From: Blepharisma stoltei
Taxonomy: Eukaryota; Ciliophora; Heterotrichea; Heterotrichida; Blepharismidae
Reading direction: 5' to 3'
DNA length: 64,000 nt
Assembly (NCBI GenBank): GCA_914767885.1
Contig: CAJZBQ010000029.1
Location: forward strand, 124,001 to 188,000
Shown here: positions 1-9,970 of the stretch, one piece after another
Layout: the number at the start of each line of letters is the position of its first letter
Position numbering within the stretch: position 1 is the first letter of the stretch
Program-made: the position numbers and the translations under genes
Notes under the pieces: model-generated
The model's database searches: none
Seen by the model: the letters and a program-made list of their open reading frames with translations, nothing else
Told to the model about the DNA's origin: nothing

Positions 1-1067
1 CGCATCTCAGGATCTCTCTGTAGACACAAAGATATAAAACTTTTAGCATCATTAGATATGTCTTGAGGTATTTCAGGTATATCGTTAGATGTAGCAATTT
101 TAAGCATTAACAAGACATGATTTTCCATCTGAGGCCAGGGCTGCTTTGCTGTCAGCATTTCGATTAAGACGCACCCAAGGCTTCAAATATCTGCCTTTCT
201 TCCGTATCCATTTTGTCTTACTACCTCAGGAGCCATTCATGGTAAGCTACCTTTTAATGAATTAACCAAGCCTGATTCGTCGCTGTTATCATATTTCACG
301 GAACATCCAAAATCGCTTAATCTAATTTTACCTCTTGAATCTAGCAATAGATTTGCTCCCTTTATATCTCTATGAATTACATTGTTGTCATGCAAATAAA
401 TTAAACCTTTTAAGATCTGCTTCGTATAAACCTTCACAGTTGATTCTGGAAGAGCTCCAACATTGAACAATAAGCTTGAAATACTTCCGCCAGGCAAATA
501 CTCTAAGTAAATGCAAAAGCTGTCAGCGACTGCTTCACTTCCATAATATCTTACAATATGCTTATGGTCAAGATCTTTCAAAATATTTATTTCGTTTTTA
601 TACGCGTTTATAAACTGTGCTTGCGGTGTATTTTCCGGGTTAAAAAAAATTCTTTTGACGGCGAATAATTCTCCAGTTTCATTATCAAATGCTTTTAAAA
701 CACATCCAAAATTTCCATTTCCAATGCAATCTCCTGCCTTCCAACTTCTTATAATTCCATTAACACCTTCATATAGAGGATCTTTTGAAATCACTTTGAA
801 CTTGAATTCGTGATATTTGGCAACGCATGATGTTAAAAGCATCTCTTCTAGCATTTCTTCACGTGATAGCTGTCTATGGGTTGATGATAGGCCAACAATA
901 CTACTTGAATATTTAATCGAAAGCTCAGACCCCCAAGATTCACCTGAATGTGGCTCAATTATTTTTCAAACAGCTGCTGGAGAATCAAACTTAGTCAAAT
1001 CACTTGGCTCGGGAGTAGCGTCAAGTTTTTCTTCCTCGAAGTTTGTGCACGAATTTTCATTTTTATA
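1..1067 (-). CDS. MAP3K/STE11-like protein kinase (3' end outside window)
   Basis: Ser/Thr kinase domain read with TGA=Trp. Seen: glycine loop GNGNFGCVLKAF, VAIK-type lysine in FAVKRI, catalytic loop HRDIKGANLL, DFG (LSDFGCSV), then GSLPWMAPE, where W is TGA at 237-239, and ADIWSLGCVLIEML, where W is again TGA. The HRDIKGANLL motif and the EYLPGGSI hinge are typical of MAP3K (MEKK/NPK1) kinases acting at the top of MAPK cascades. The gene runs off the window at position 1. The first in-frame ATG is at 854, but the frame stays open to 1067 and that stretch looks coding (acidic, PEPSDLTKF), so 854 is probably not the true start. It may continue into the ORF at 1096-2312 if a very short insert is removed. 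Confidence 0.85.
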
Positions 1068-1095
1068 CTATATTACTAAATTTGGCAATATTATT

Positions 1096-2312
1096 TTATT
1101 GGAAATTATTTAATTTATTTTTTCAAAGCTCCTTTAGAGAGAGGATACTAATTTCTTCTGTATTGACTCTTGCAGGTGAATAATCAGATTTCGATTTCAT
1201 TATCGGAGGCAGTGTGGGGGTTTTATTAGAATTTTCTCTCCTTCTCCTTTCGCTATTCAGCTTATATTTTGGCATGATTAAATTAATTTTATAAGCCTCT
1301 GGCTGAATAGGGCTTGTACTTTTTGAATAATCCCTTTGTTTGGATTTATTGAGGATTTTAGGAACTTTGGGAGGCTCTGTGTTCATTTTATGGAGTCGTT
1401 CATAAGTAATTTTTCTGGATGAAATATAGTCTTAATCTTAATCTTAATTAGCAGAAAGGCAGAGTGCCATAATTTTAACGCAATCACCAAGGATCTCCTA
1501 GGAGAGATTCAACTGTTTTGCGACGGGCCTACAACAAGGGCCAGCCAGGGTCTCCTCCTTGCCTTGCGGCTCCAGTTTTGAGTGGGCAGTCTATGGACTT
1601 GTGTGGCCTTGCTTGAGGCTGTGAGAGTACGAAGTTGGCCATTCAAAAATTCCAAAAAATGAAATTTCTGATGAACCTCTCGGCAAAAAGGAAAAGTCCG
1701 GATCCTGGGGCGTAACTCCCAGTTTCACGCTAGGCAGTTGCCCGATTGGTCTAGGTATTCCCTGTAGACCTTGCTGGGCTTGCCCTTTCCAAATCTGTAC
1801 CTTCCTTTCCTTCGAGGTAAAACCCAATTCCGAATTCGGACTAAGGGCTAGACTCTGAAACGTCAAGAATAGCTTACCTAGTATTGCCGTCCATTTCAGG
1901 ATTGGTAAAACCTTGCCGGATATAATTAAAATATGTGCTCGGAAGTTGCATGGCCGGAGGCCATGCTAGGTGGAGACTCCATATTTTAATTATTGGATGA
2001 AATATAGTCATGAGTTAGGGCATGAGGGAAATATAATTTTCCTTGGCCTGTGACTTGCAACTTTTGATCCTCTTTTTCAAATTTATTAAGTATTCTTAGT
2101 TTGTTGGTATAATATTTTGGAGAATCCATTTCAAGTCTGTTTGTTTTGCATACAGGATTTTGAGAGATTCTGTGTTTTAACGAAGCTGATGTGTGTTTTT
2201 TAATTCTAAATATAGGTTACACTGGCATTAATATTGACGCTTTTTTAATTTCTGATGATTCACCTGAAAAACTTTCTTTTAGTCTGATCTCATTTTGCCT
2301 ATATCTCTTCAT
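1096..2312 (-). CDS. Disordered basic N-terminal ORF, probably 5' part of the MAP3K gene
   Basis: No family is recognised. The ATG at 2310-2312 follows an in-frame TAA. A 15-nt intron (2206-2220, GTAACC...TTTAG) and retroposon R1 must be removed; the three pieces then give one 207-codon frame ending at TAA 1096-1098. Composition is Lys/Ser/Arg/Glu-rich with many short patches (KNSERRRREN-like), as in an unstructured regulatory N-terminus. Removing 31 bp between TA at 1097-1098 and TA at 1066-1067 would delete the stop and join this frame to the kinase frame just downstream. That fusion is inference; otherwise it is a separate hypothetical protein. Confidence 0.6.
1432..2009 (-). mobile_element. 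Retroposon R1 (family 1) inside a gene
   Basis: GC-rich insert flanked by a 16-bp direct repeat TGGATGAAATATAGTC (1416-1431 and 1994-2009). Deleting one repeat plus the insert restores the host frame. Read on the minus strand it starts near AATTAAAATATGGAG and ends in a (GATTAA)n tail next to the duplication, as expected for target-primed insertion. It is homologous to R2 and R10 (shared blocks around CTCCTCCTTGCCTT and TGAGTGGGCAG). No long coding frame is evident. Confidence 0.8.
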
Positions 2313-3124
2313 TTAGCCGGATTAAATAAGGAGTAGAATTATTATTTTTTGCATTTAATGAATTAAATGATATAAATAAAATTTTTGCAAGGTATCCTAA
2401 CCCTCCATTTTAAACTGGAACAAATACTCTGTGCCAACGTAAATGGGTCTAGTTTTGTTTTTAAAAAAAATTATTTAAAAATTAAAAAAATATAAATTGA
2501 ACACAATTTATGAGTTTTAATTTATTTTTATAAAAAATTAATTTCAAAAATTTATAGGTTCAGTGTGAAAACTGTTAAATAATATTCTAATTGCATTTTT
2601 TCAATTAAATTAGCTCGAAACTTATCATATAAAAATTAGCATTTTTGCCAATAAATTTTACTATTTGAGAGAAAAAATTTTTAGATTTAATTTAAAGGGG
2701 TTTAAAGTTTCCAAAAATAGAAATTTTACCAATATTTTGCTACAATTTAAAGGGAGTAAATGTTTTACAAAAATTCTATCGAAACTCATTTAAAGTATAA
2801 ATCGACGAAAATTTTAGAAACCAATAGAGAGTTTCATTTTTTTTTCCTATAACCGTTCCTATTCATATCTATAAATCTTTTATAATACATTATATATTTT
2901 GTGCGAATCTCAAGCAATAATTCTTATAAATGTAAAAAACCATTGCATAAGTACAATATCCTTAATATCCATTAAACTTTAAAATATTAGAAACCCCATG
3001 CTTATCATTTTTAATTTCAAATTTACAATGATATAAGTGCACTAAATGACCGAATTGACACATTTATTCATTGGTATTCCCTGATTTCATGAGATCTTTG
3101 CTATTTAAATTATAATTGGAAAAT
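2313..3124 (+). other. Intergenic, AT-rich
   Basis: Divergent promoter region between the disordered ORF and the PLAA-like gene. Very AT-rich with no open frame. I see no recognisable RNA gene, TIR element or tandem array in it. Confidence 0.6.
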
Positions 3125-4486
3125 ATGTCATCTCTTTCCTCAACACTTGAAAACTACACTTTAGCGCAGTCCTTACAGATTCATAGTGGAACCGTCAGAT
3201 GTTTATCACTTTACAATGACCTTTTGCTCTCTGGAGGCTTGGACACTCAGCTCTTTATATCAAAACTCAACCAAGGCAAGTATGAGCCTCTTCAGCATTA
3301 TACTCATCACACTTCTTATATTTACTCATGCGCCTTTGCAAATGACGGGCAGTCTTTCTTCTCAGGTGATAAAATAGGGCAAATAGTTCACTCAGATTTC
3401 ACGTCTTCCAATATAAGGAACTTTATTGGGCACTCCAATGCAGTTTGCTCATTGGATGTGAATGAGAATGTTCTATTGTCAGGCTCATGGGATGCCACAG
3501 CAAGAATTTGGGATATTACAACAGGAAATTGTTTATCTGTGTTAGGGAACGAAAAGCATACTTACGGAGTCTGTGTAAAAAATACTCAATACGCAATCCT
3601 CACTGCATCACAAAATGGAAAACTTAACTTTTGGAGCAAGTCAGGAGAATTCATAAGGTCAATCCAAGCCCATAACGATTTGATTAGGGAAATTTCGTTC
3701 TCTGAAAATTTTGGCATTATGACCTGTTCTAATGATAATACAATAAAGCAATTTACCATCGATGGAAGACTGGTAAACACTTATATGGGACACCAAGGAT
3801 TTGTGTTTTGTGCGAAATTATTGAAGAATGGGGAAATCATTTCTGGAAGTGACGATAGAACTGTCAAGGTTTGGGCTAATGGTAGGGAAATAGATTCTAT
3901 TATACATCCAAACAGCATTTGGGATGTGGCAATGAATTTTGAAGATGACATAATTACTGCTGGTGCTGATTGTTTTATAAGAGTCTTTACAAGGGATAGA
4001 CCAAGAGTTGCTGCGCCAGAAGAAATTGAAGAATACAATAAAAAATGCACAGAAGTTCCAAAGGATGAAGCAGCGATGGATATTGACAAAATGCAGTCGA
4101 TTAATGATATTTCGAATGTGAAAGGGAAAAAAGAAGGCGATGTCCAAGTTTTTAATAATTTTGGAGTTCCTGAAGCATATGTTTGGCATGTGGAAGGAGA
4201 ATTTTGGGAAAGAATTGGAGAGGTTGTAGGCCAAGGGGCATCTGGAAAAAATCCTGTGAAAAAGCATTATGATGGAGATAGACTGTTCAAGGCTGGGGAT
4301 TATGACTACGTTTTTGATGTAGAATTAGGAGACGGGGTTATGAGAAAAATGCCTTATAATAATGCTGACAATCCTTTGGAAACTGCTGAAAAATTCATAG
4401 CTCGAGAAGGGCTGAACAAAGAATATGTAACTCCCTTACATGTTTGGCAAAAACATAGTAAAAATCCCAAGAAAACCTTTTTTTAA
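3125..4486 (+). CDS. PLAA/Doa1-like WD40-PFU protein
   Basis: The N-terminal ~300 residues are WD40 repeats (SGSWDATARIWD, SGSDDRTVKVW, TAGADCFIRVF). A PFU domain follows at about residues 340-440 (EAYVWHVEGEFWERIGEVVG, YDYVFDVELGDG, ADNPLETAEKFI). This is the order found in PLAA/Doa1/Ufd3, a ubiquitin-binding cofactor of Cdc48/p97. The C-terminal PUL domain of that family is missing here but is encoded by the next gene. The ATG at 3125 is preferred to an upstream TTG. It ends at TAA 4484-4486, immediately before a decayed MITE. Confidence 0.9.
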   Translation: MSSLSSTLENYTLAQSLQIHSGTVRCLSLYNDLLLSGGLDTQLFISKLNQGKYEPLQHYTHHTSYIYSCAFANDGQSFFSGDKIGQIVHSDFTSSNIRNFIGHSNAVCSLDVNENVLLSGSWDATARIWDITTGNCLSVLGNEKHTYGVCVKNTQYAILTASQNGKLNFWSKSGEFIRSIQAHNDLIREISFSENFGIMTCSNDNTIKQFTIDGRLVNTYMGHQGFVFCAKLLKNGEIISGSDDRTVKVWANGREIDSIIHPNSIWDVAMNFEDDIITAGADCFIRVFTRDRPRVAAPEEIEEYNKKCTEVPKDEAAMDIDKMQSINDISNVKGKKEGDVQVFNNFGVPEAYVWHVEGEFWERIGEVVGQGASGKNPVKKHYDGDRLFKAGDYDYVFDVELGDGVMRKMPYNNADNPLETAEKFIAREGLNKEYVTPLHVWQKHSKNPKKTFF

Positions 4487-4499
4487 TATGAAAAAAGGT

Positions 4500-4668
4500 T
4501 GATTATAAAGAAATCTCTAATTAGTTCTGTTAATTTTAAATAGCTTGATTTCTAAAACATAAATTTTGAAAATCATAATTTGCTTTCCAATTGGAATGTT
4601 TTTTAGATTTTTGAAATAAATAATTTTTATATTAAAATATTTCTGTTCGCATACAGAGTGGAATAAGT
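4500..4668 (+). repeat. Decayed MITE between WD40-PFU and PUL coding regions
   Basis: Contains the core shared by the MITE family of this window (AAATCTCTAATTAGTTCTG, CTAAAACATAAATTTT, TTTGCTTTCCAATT) and a degenerate right end TGTTCGCATACAGAGTGGAATAAG-like (compare TTCGCTCACGGAGGGAGTAAG). The left terminal repeat is missing or unrecognisable. Confidence 0.65.
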
Positions 4669-4686
4669 GAAATAACTAAATTTATC

Positions 4687-5556
4687 ATGAGCAATGCTCA
4701 GCCTAGTTATAACAGTGCTCCTGCAGCACCACAAGTTAGGCAGATCTCTAACAGATTTTTCCCTCAGCAAGCTCCTATCTATTTTGACACTTTTAATATC
4801 CAGCCAATCATCAATAAAATCAAAGAATTCAATGCAAACCTAGTTACTCCTCATCAGCTAAATGAAGCAGAGCTAAGAGAGCTCGATAGGATTGCCCAAG
4901 CACTAGGAAACCCAAAAGACTATAAGCAAACATCTCTTACATACAAAGATACCGACTTACTGCTAAAACTCATTAACTGGCCAAGAGAAAACATATTCCC
5001 TGTCTTTGATTTATTCAGGATCTCTCTCCTCCACAACTCAGCTCAAGAGATGTTCAAAGGTGCAGACCATGGTTCTCGACATTTAGCAGTAATCACTGCA
5101 CAGATTTCCCGTTCTCAAGAAAATCCAATTTTAATTACAGGTCTGAAGCTTCTTTGCAATTTATTTTATGGAAATACTTCGCATTCAATGATTTCCCACA
5201 GAAGAGAGTCAGTTCTAGATGCAGTTTTAGCTCACATTGATAATACTAATAACAACGTAAGGCTCGGATTGGTGACTTTGCTGTTCAATTTTTCAGTAGA
5301 TTTGATTGCAGAGAAGGAAAATGAAGGGAAAATCCAAGTGCTTTCAGCGCTGATGGAATTTATAAATGCAGAAGGAGAGATGGAAAGCCAGTTCAGAGCA
5401 TTTTGTGCAGTAGGAAATATTTTAGCAGGAAGTGGGATTAATAGTGAGCTGGTTGATATTTCTAGGCAATTAGGATTGGATAGTGTTATTGGCTCTAAAT
5501 CTTGCACTGGCAAGGCTGATGAATGCAAGCAAGAATTAATGACTATTTTCAATTAG
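4687..5556 (+). CDS. PUL-domain protein (C-terminal half of PLAA/Doa1)
   Basis: 289 residues. After a disordered ~25-residue start, the rest is an alpha-helical Armadillo-like PUL domain: FDLFRISLLH, GLKLLCNLF, VRLGLVTLLFNFSV, FRAFCAVGNIL. The PUL domain binds Cdc48/p97 and normally sits at the C-terminus of the WD40-PFU protein encoded immediately upstream. The 200-bp gap holds a MITE remnant, so either the ancestral gene is split in two or a germline insert separates one gene. The ATG at 4687 is in frame with upstream codons back to about 4640, so an upstream exon is possible. Confidence 0.88.
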   Translation: MSNAQPSYNSAPAAPQVRQISNRFFPQQAPIYFDTFNIQPIINKIKEFNANLVTPHQLNEAELRELDRIAQALGNPKDYKQTSLTYKDTDLLLKLINWPRENIFPVFDLFRISLLHNSAQEMFKGADHGSRHLAVITAQISRSQENPILITGLKLLCNLFYGNTSHSMISHRRESVLDAVLAHIDNTNNNVRLGLVTLLFNFSVDLIAEKENEGKIQVLSALMEFINAEGEMESQFRAFCAVGNILAGSGINSELVDISRQLGLDSVIGSKSCTGKADECKQELMTIFN

Positions 5557-5652
5557 CTTAACGGGTATTTCTATTTCATTTATTTTAAATTATTAGCTAT
5601 AAATAGGAATTGCAAACTGTTTTCTTTGAAACTTAATTACATAATTAAAACA

Positions 5653-7071
5653 TTATGCAAAGACTTCCATCTCTTTCCATTGCATCTGTTTCTTCTGTTT
5701 CCATTTTCATTGGAAAGCTATCCGGCTCTTGTTTTGTCGAAAACTGAATATCTTTTCGCGATCAAAAAACTCTGGTCAACTATTGCCAACTACGGTTTCG
5801 CAATCTTCGTCTTTGACTTCAGCTTGAGCAGGTGCTAATATCTGCTCAGTTTCTATATTTTTTGGACTTTTCCCAATCGCTTGCTTTTTTCTTATCTTTT
5901 TCGTCTTTTTTCCTTTCTGAACTGGAACTTCAATTTCCTCGATTTCAGCTTTTTTTACTGAGCTACGACCTTTGTTAAACTTGCTTCATTCGAATATCAA
6001 ATCAAGCTGAAAATTTTCTTTTCTTGCAATTGATGCAATTTGTTCTCTCATATAATTGTAATTAGGATTTTCTTCAAATCTCAGTCCTTTGCAGTAATTA
6101 AGTAAAACAGCTACTTCAGAAGGACAGCCTTTACATAACTCTCCCACACTTGTGTTCATTTTTGTAGTCATTATTTTGTTGTACTTTTCGGTTTTATTTT
6201 TTATGTGTAGTCCTTGCCAAGGCAAAGCTCCTTTTAGAAAATATATGAAAACAGGTGAGGCCAATGATAGTGCCTTTTTGATAGTGTATATTTCACCAAA
6301 GTACTTTTGGTCGAAATTTTTTAACTAGTGTACCCATTTGGCCGAAATTTAACTGTTTTATCTGTCTAACGTCTAACTATCAAAAATTATTCGAACAAAT
6401 TTTCCCTAGGAGATGTCGCAATATCAAAATTCACAGTCATTTGACATGGAGCCTATGAAAACATATATTATTCCTTCTAAATCGTCTCTTCTAGTTTGAT
6501 CTATCCCTTGATGTGCATTTAAAGATGCATATCTTGCAGTCCCAGTTAAGCTCTTTTTATCTTTGTATTGAATATGCTGCTTTGTTTTGCTTTCTCTGTA
6601 TTTTTTTGAAAGTCCGAAGTCAATTATATAAATCTGGCTTTCTTTTTCATTCAAGCCAAATAAAAAATTTTCCGGTTTGATATCTCTGTGGATATAGTCT
6701 TGGTTGTGGATGGTTTCTATCCTCTGAACCATTTGATCGCACATCATGCAGGCAGATTTTGTGGATATTCTCCTGTCATTTGCTGCGAAAGCATCTTCTA
6801 GTGAAGATCCTAAAAGCTCCATAGCCATGATGTTATAATTGCCCTCAGACCCTGATCAGTAGACTTTTGGAATTCCTTCACCTTTTAGACTTCTGATTAT
6901 TTTAGCTTCATTTATAAGTTGAGGTGGGGTTGTATTTACACTTTCTAATTTTATTGCGACATCCGCTTGAGTTTCTAAATTAGATCCATAAAAAATATCT
7001 CCAAATGAGCCTCCACCTATTCTTTTCCGTAGAACGTATTTTCCTCCGACTCTCACATAATTTGACTCCAT
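5653..7071 (-). CDS. Casein kinase 1-like protein kinase
   Basis: CK1 family: glycine loop IGGGSFGDIFYG, HRDIKPENFLFG, IIDFGLSKKY, GTARYASLNAH and RRDDLEG...LKGALPWQGL are CK1 signatures. A TGA Trp is at 6856-6858 (KVYWSGSEGNYN). The frame is broken at 6244-6453 by an insert with 10-bp direct repeats; deleting 210 bp restores YVFIYFLKGALPWQG. The spliced protein is about 402 residues with a lysine-rich tail (GKKTKKIRKKQ), reaching TAA at 5653-5655 through three TGA Trp codons. Soluble signalling kinase; exact role unknown. Confidence 0.9.
6244..6453. other. IES in CK1 gene with 10-bp TA-containing direct repeat
   Basis: Direct repeats TATGAAAACA at 6244-6253 and 6454-6463. Excising one copy plus the intervening DNA (210 bp, in phase) restores the conserved CK1 segment. 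Inside lies a small TIR element (about 6275-6390) with ends TTTTTGATAGTGTA and AACTATCAAAAA, related to the insert at 37670-37815. Confidence 0.8.
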
Positions 7072-7533
7072 TGATATAATTAAAAAATGATAAAAAACAG
7101 TAATTTTATATCTTTTAATTTAAAATTTTCAAAAGGAAATTTACTCCGATATCGTAATAATTATTCCTGATAATTTTCCATCATAATGTTTATGCGATCC
7201 TCAATAATGTATGATAATTCAAAATAATGATTGTGTTGAAAGCACAGTAAACCATTTTTTTTTAAAAATTAATTATATAAAAACAGGGTTTAATTTGAAA
7301 CTGAGCTAAAAGTTTTTATAATTGCCTTTTGCTATTTCATCATGAATGAAATTTACGATTGCAAAATATTATGCAAAATAATTACTAATTTCATAATAGC
7401 TTTAGCAGGATTATAAGATTTGCTTTATTATATTAGAATGGATATATTTTTTTTATAACAAAAATTTCTGGCATTTATTGATTTATTAACATAATCAGAA
7501 TATATTTAATAATAAGGCATATTTAATTAATTC
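7072..7533 (+). other. Intergenic between CK1-like and PH-PHR genes
   Basis: AT-rich, non-coding. It is upstream of the CK1 start and downstream of the PHR stop. Nothing specific recognised. Confidence 0.6.
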
Positions 7534-9021
7534 CTAATCAACTATATAATAAAAGTCAGCTATTGGTCCGCAAATTGTATCACAGCGATTATTTTGATGA
7601 TTTTGAGAGAAAGTTGTATTTTCAAAATCCCATCGAATATGTCCCGGCCCCGTCACAGATTGCATGCAGTCGACACATTTATAAGTATGAGACCCTTCTA
7701 TACAAAACATCACTGTGTATTTGTGATTTTTTGAAATCGGTATTGGGCTATCCATCTCAATTTTGAAGACTGATTCATCAGAGTTATATTCAATTACAAT
7801 ACTTTGAGGATGACGATAAGCAGATGATGAGCCAGTATAATTCCCTTTAATCACTTGAAACTCTTTTACCGTTGTGACTCCTCCAGCTTTATAAGGAGCA
7901 CAGATTCCAACTCCAGTGAGTTTTATAGGCTCAGAAACTGTAAAAGTTAGCGCATCAATACGCTCACCAGTGTACCTCCATTTAAGAGCCCTCGTTATTG
8001 TTGTTCTTCTTATTTTTTCTTCAAGTGGGTTATCAAGCCTTACACGAGTTGAAGAGTGAATTATTTTTTTGAGCCCTTCGTCAGGAATTGCTACACTAAA
8101 TTGAGTTTCTGATTCGTTATCAAAGTCTTTGAACATTAAGTTATTTCTTTTTATAGCTTGAATAAGTCTAATTTTATGTACAGCTGATCTATTCGATTTT
8201 AAGATATTTTCAAATTTTTCATAACTTTTGGTTTCTGATTCTAAGATTTCATTAATTTTTATTTGCTCAATTTCTGCTATTTTAATATGGTTTTCGTACA
8301 AATTTTCAATCTCTTGACTAAGATCTTGTTCTCGATTATTTAAAATTTCTTTAATTTTGGAAAAGACAGAAATTAAAGAAATGTCGCTTGCTCCCTAGAG
8401 CGAACAAAAACATTGAAAAAATTACTATTTTTTGGGTAAAAATCATCATCCATGAGTGAGCAAAAAAATTTTTAGCATATATTTTTATTGAAATTTAAAA
8501 AGTTCCAAAAATGGGAACCGAAAGTATTTTTAATTTGTAAAAATTATGTTTGAAATGCAAACTGTTTAAATCCTATTTAATTAACTAGAGATTTTATTAT
8601 ACTATTTAAAACTTATTCCAAAATTGTTTTTTTTATATAAAAATTTTTGCTCACGAAGGGGAGTTAAGGCTTTGCGTTCCTGGAAATTCGAGATATTCAA
8701 TATTGTTGAGTTTTTTGGGGAATTCATAGCACTTGTAATTAGATCGAGTCAGCCTCCTAAATCCGAAGAGGAATTCGTAGAAATGATGTATTGTCTCGAT
8801 GGAGTGGCAATTTTGAAACAAAATTCTCTATTATTTTCTTGATCCCAAGGGCCAGCTTCTACAATGGAATTAATGCTGATATTTGCAGTGGGAGTTGCTG
8901 TGGACTCAGGATGCTTATATGTAGAAATGGAGGTTTCATTGAGAACAAGCCATCTCTTTCTCCACTTTTTAAGATAATGCGATCTCTTTTCAATCCAACC
9001 TGTTTTTAAAGTGCCTTCCAT
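7534..9021 (-). CDS. PH domain - coiled coil - PHR domain protein
   Basis: The N-terminal PH domain (about residues 3-105: KTGWIEKRSHYLKKWRKRWL, FCFKIATPSRQYIISTNS, then WLDLITSAM with TGA Trp at 8749-8751) is followed by a charged helical segment. A C-terminal PHR domain (about 230-400) has LTFTVSEPIKLTGVGIC, KNHKYTVMFCIEGSHTYKC and a final FYYIVD. PHR beta-sandwiches occur in PAM/Highwire/RPM-1 and BTBD adaptors. A MITE at 8389-8666 separates the halves; excising 276 bp gives one 403-residue frame (ERKAL|SDISLISV). A PH-PHR pairing is unfamiliar to me; membrane recruitment by the PH domain is inference. Confidence 0.8.
8389..8666. repeat. MITE copy interrupting PH-PHR gene
   Basis: Ends CTCCCTAGAGCGAACAAAA (left) and TTTTTGCTCACGAAGGGGAGTTAAG-like (right) are inverted repeats; the interior is AT-rich. 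The right junction is TA (8665-8666). The left equivalent is TG on this strand (CA on the gene strand), i.e. one substitution from TA. Removing the 276-bp unit restores the frame. Confidence 0.75.
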
Positions 9022-9203
9022 ATATGATGATAAATCTTTTATATTATATATAATGCTGATCAATATTATTTTCAGAATATCTAAATATTTGGGTTTCGAT
9101 AAAATCTCAAAAATAAAAGAGTTTCTCTTAATTTTAAAAAAATCGTCATTCTTAAATAAGCCCTATTATATTAACCAAGCAAGCAAATTGGTGAAATAAA
9201 TAT

Positions 9204-9416
9204 TAACTCCCCTCCCCTCCGTGAGCGGACGAAAATTTTTTTTAATAGAAAATTTTTTATGGAAAAAAAAAATTGATATATAAATGATAATTATTATAAT
9301 GAAACCTCTTGCTAATTCTGTTTAATGTTTTATAACATAAATTTTTCAAATTAAATTAATATTTGCTTTCCAATTTTTGCGAAGTGGGATTTTTTTTTTC
9401 GCTCACAAGGGGAGTA
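9204..9416. repeat. MITE copy, intergenic
   Basis: TA-bounded (9204-9205, 9415-9416) with TIRs CTCCCCTCCGTGAGCGGAC and TCGCTCACAAGGGGAGTAAG. The core includes CTAATTCTGTTTAATGTTTT and TTTGCTTTCCAATTTTTGC. Confidence 0.8.
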
Positions 9417-9953
9417 AGAAGTGATGCATAATCAAAAAAAAGTTGAAATTTTATCTGAATCATTTTGATCAAAAAAGTATATTTTGGAAATTGATAAAAT
9501 ATTGCAATTTCACTTTAGCTATTTTTTAAAAATGTATTTTAATAAAGCATATAAGTCATATTACAAATCTGAGAGCATATAACTAAACGAATAATGGATA
9601 AAAATCATAAATAAGCATATAGTTAAACAAAACTGTGATAAAAGAGTTATTAAAATATTTTTTTCCTATTTTAATTTACTTTTTTATAAGTTTGATTTTA
9701 ATTTCATATAAATGGTAACCAAAATTAATTTTCCTTACGATTTGTTGTAGAATTTGTATTAAAAATGATGTTAGAACTCGATCTCCACACATATCTTTTT
9801 CTTTCTGCTTTAATTTAAGACACATCCACTTTTGTTTTAAATTCGAGATCGAAATCTTGCACACTTACTCTTCATGAAATAGGTACAAAAGTCTCGCTGC
9901 ACCACATACAATTTCCTCTCTTCAATATTAATTATCCAAATTAATCCCTAAAT
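9417..9953 (-). other. AT-rich region with one weak minus-strand ORF
   Basis: A basic ORF (about 9676-9864, KQKWMCLKLKQKEKDMCG) has no ATG start and no recognisable domain. Upstream codons in another frame (9880-9945) look mildly coding, so a small gene with an unresolved intron is possible, but I cannot support it. Confidence 0.25.
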
Positions 9954-9970
9954 ATCTCTTATTCAGATAT

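Noticed and set aside
3116-3124. TTG start for the WD40-PFU gene
   Set aside because: A normal ATG occurs 9 nt downstream and TTG initiation is not expected in ciliate nuclear genes.
9676-9864. 62-codon basic minus-strand ORF
   Set aside because: No ATG start; upstream in-frame stop; I found no 15-16 nt intron that connects it to neighbouring coding-looking sequence.
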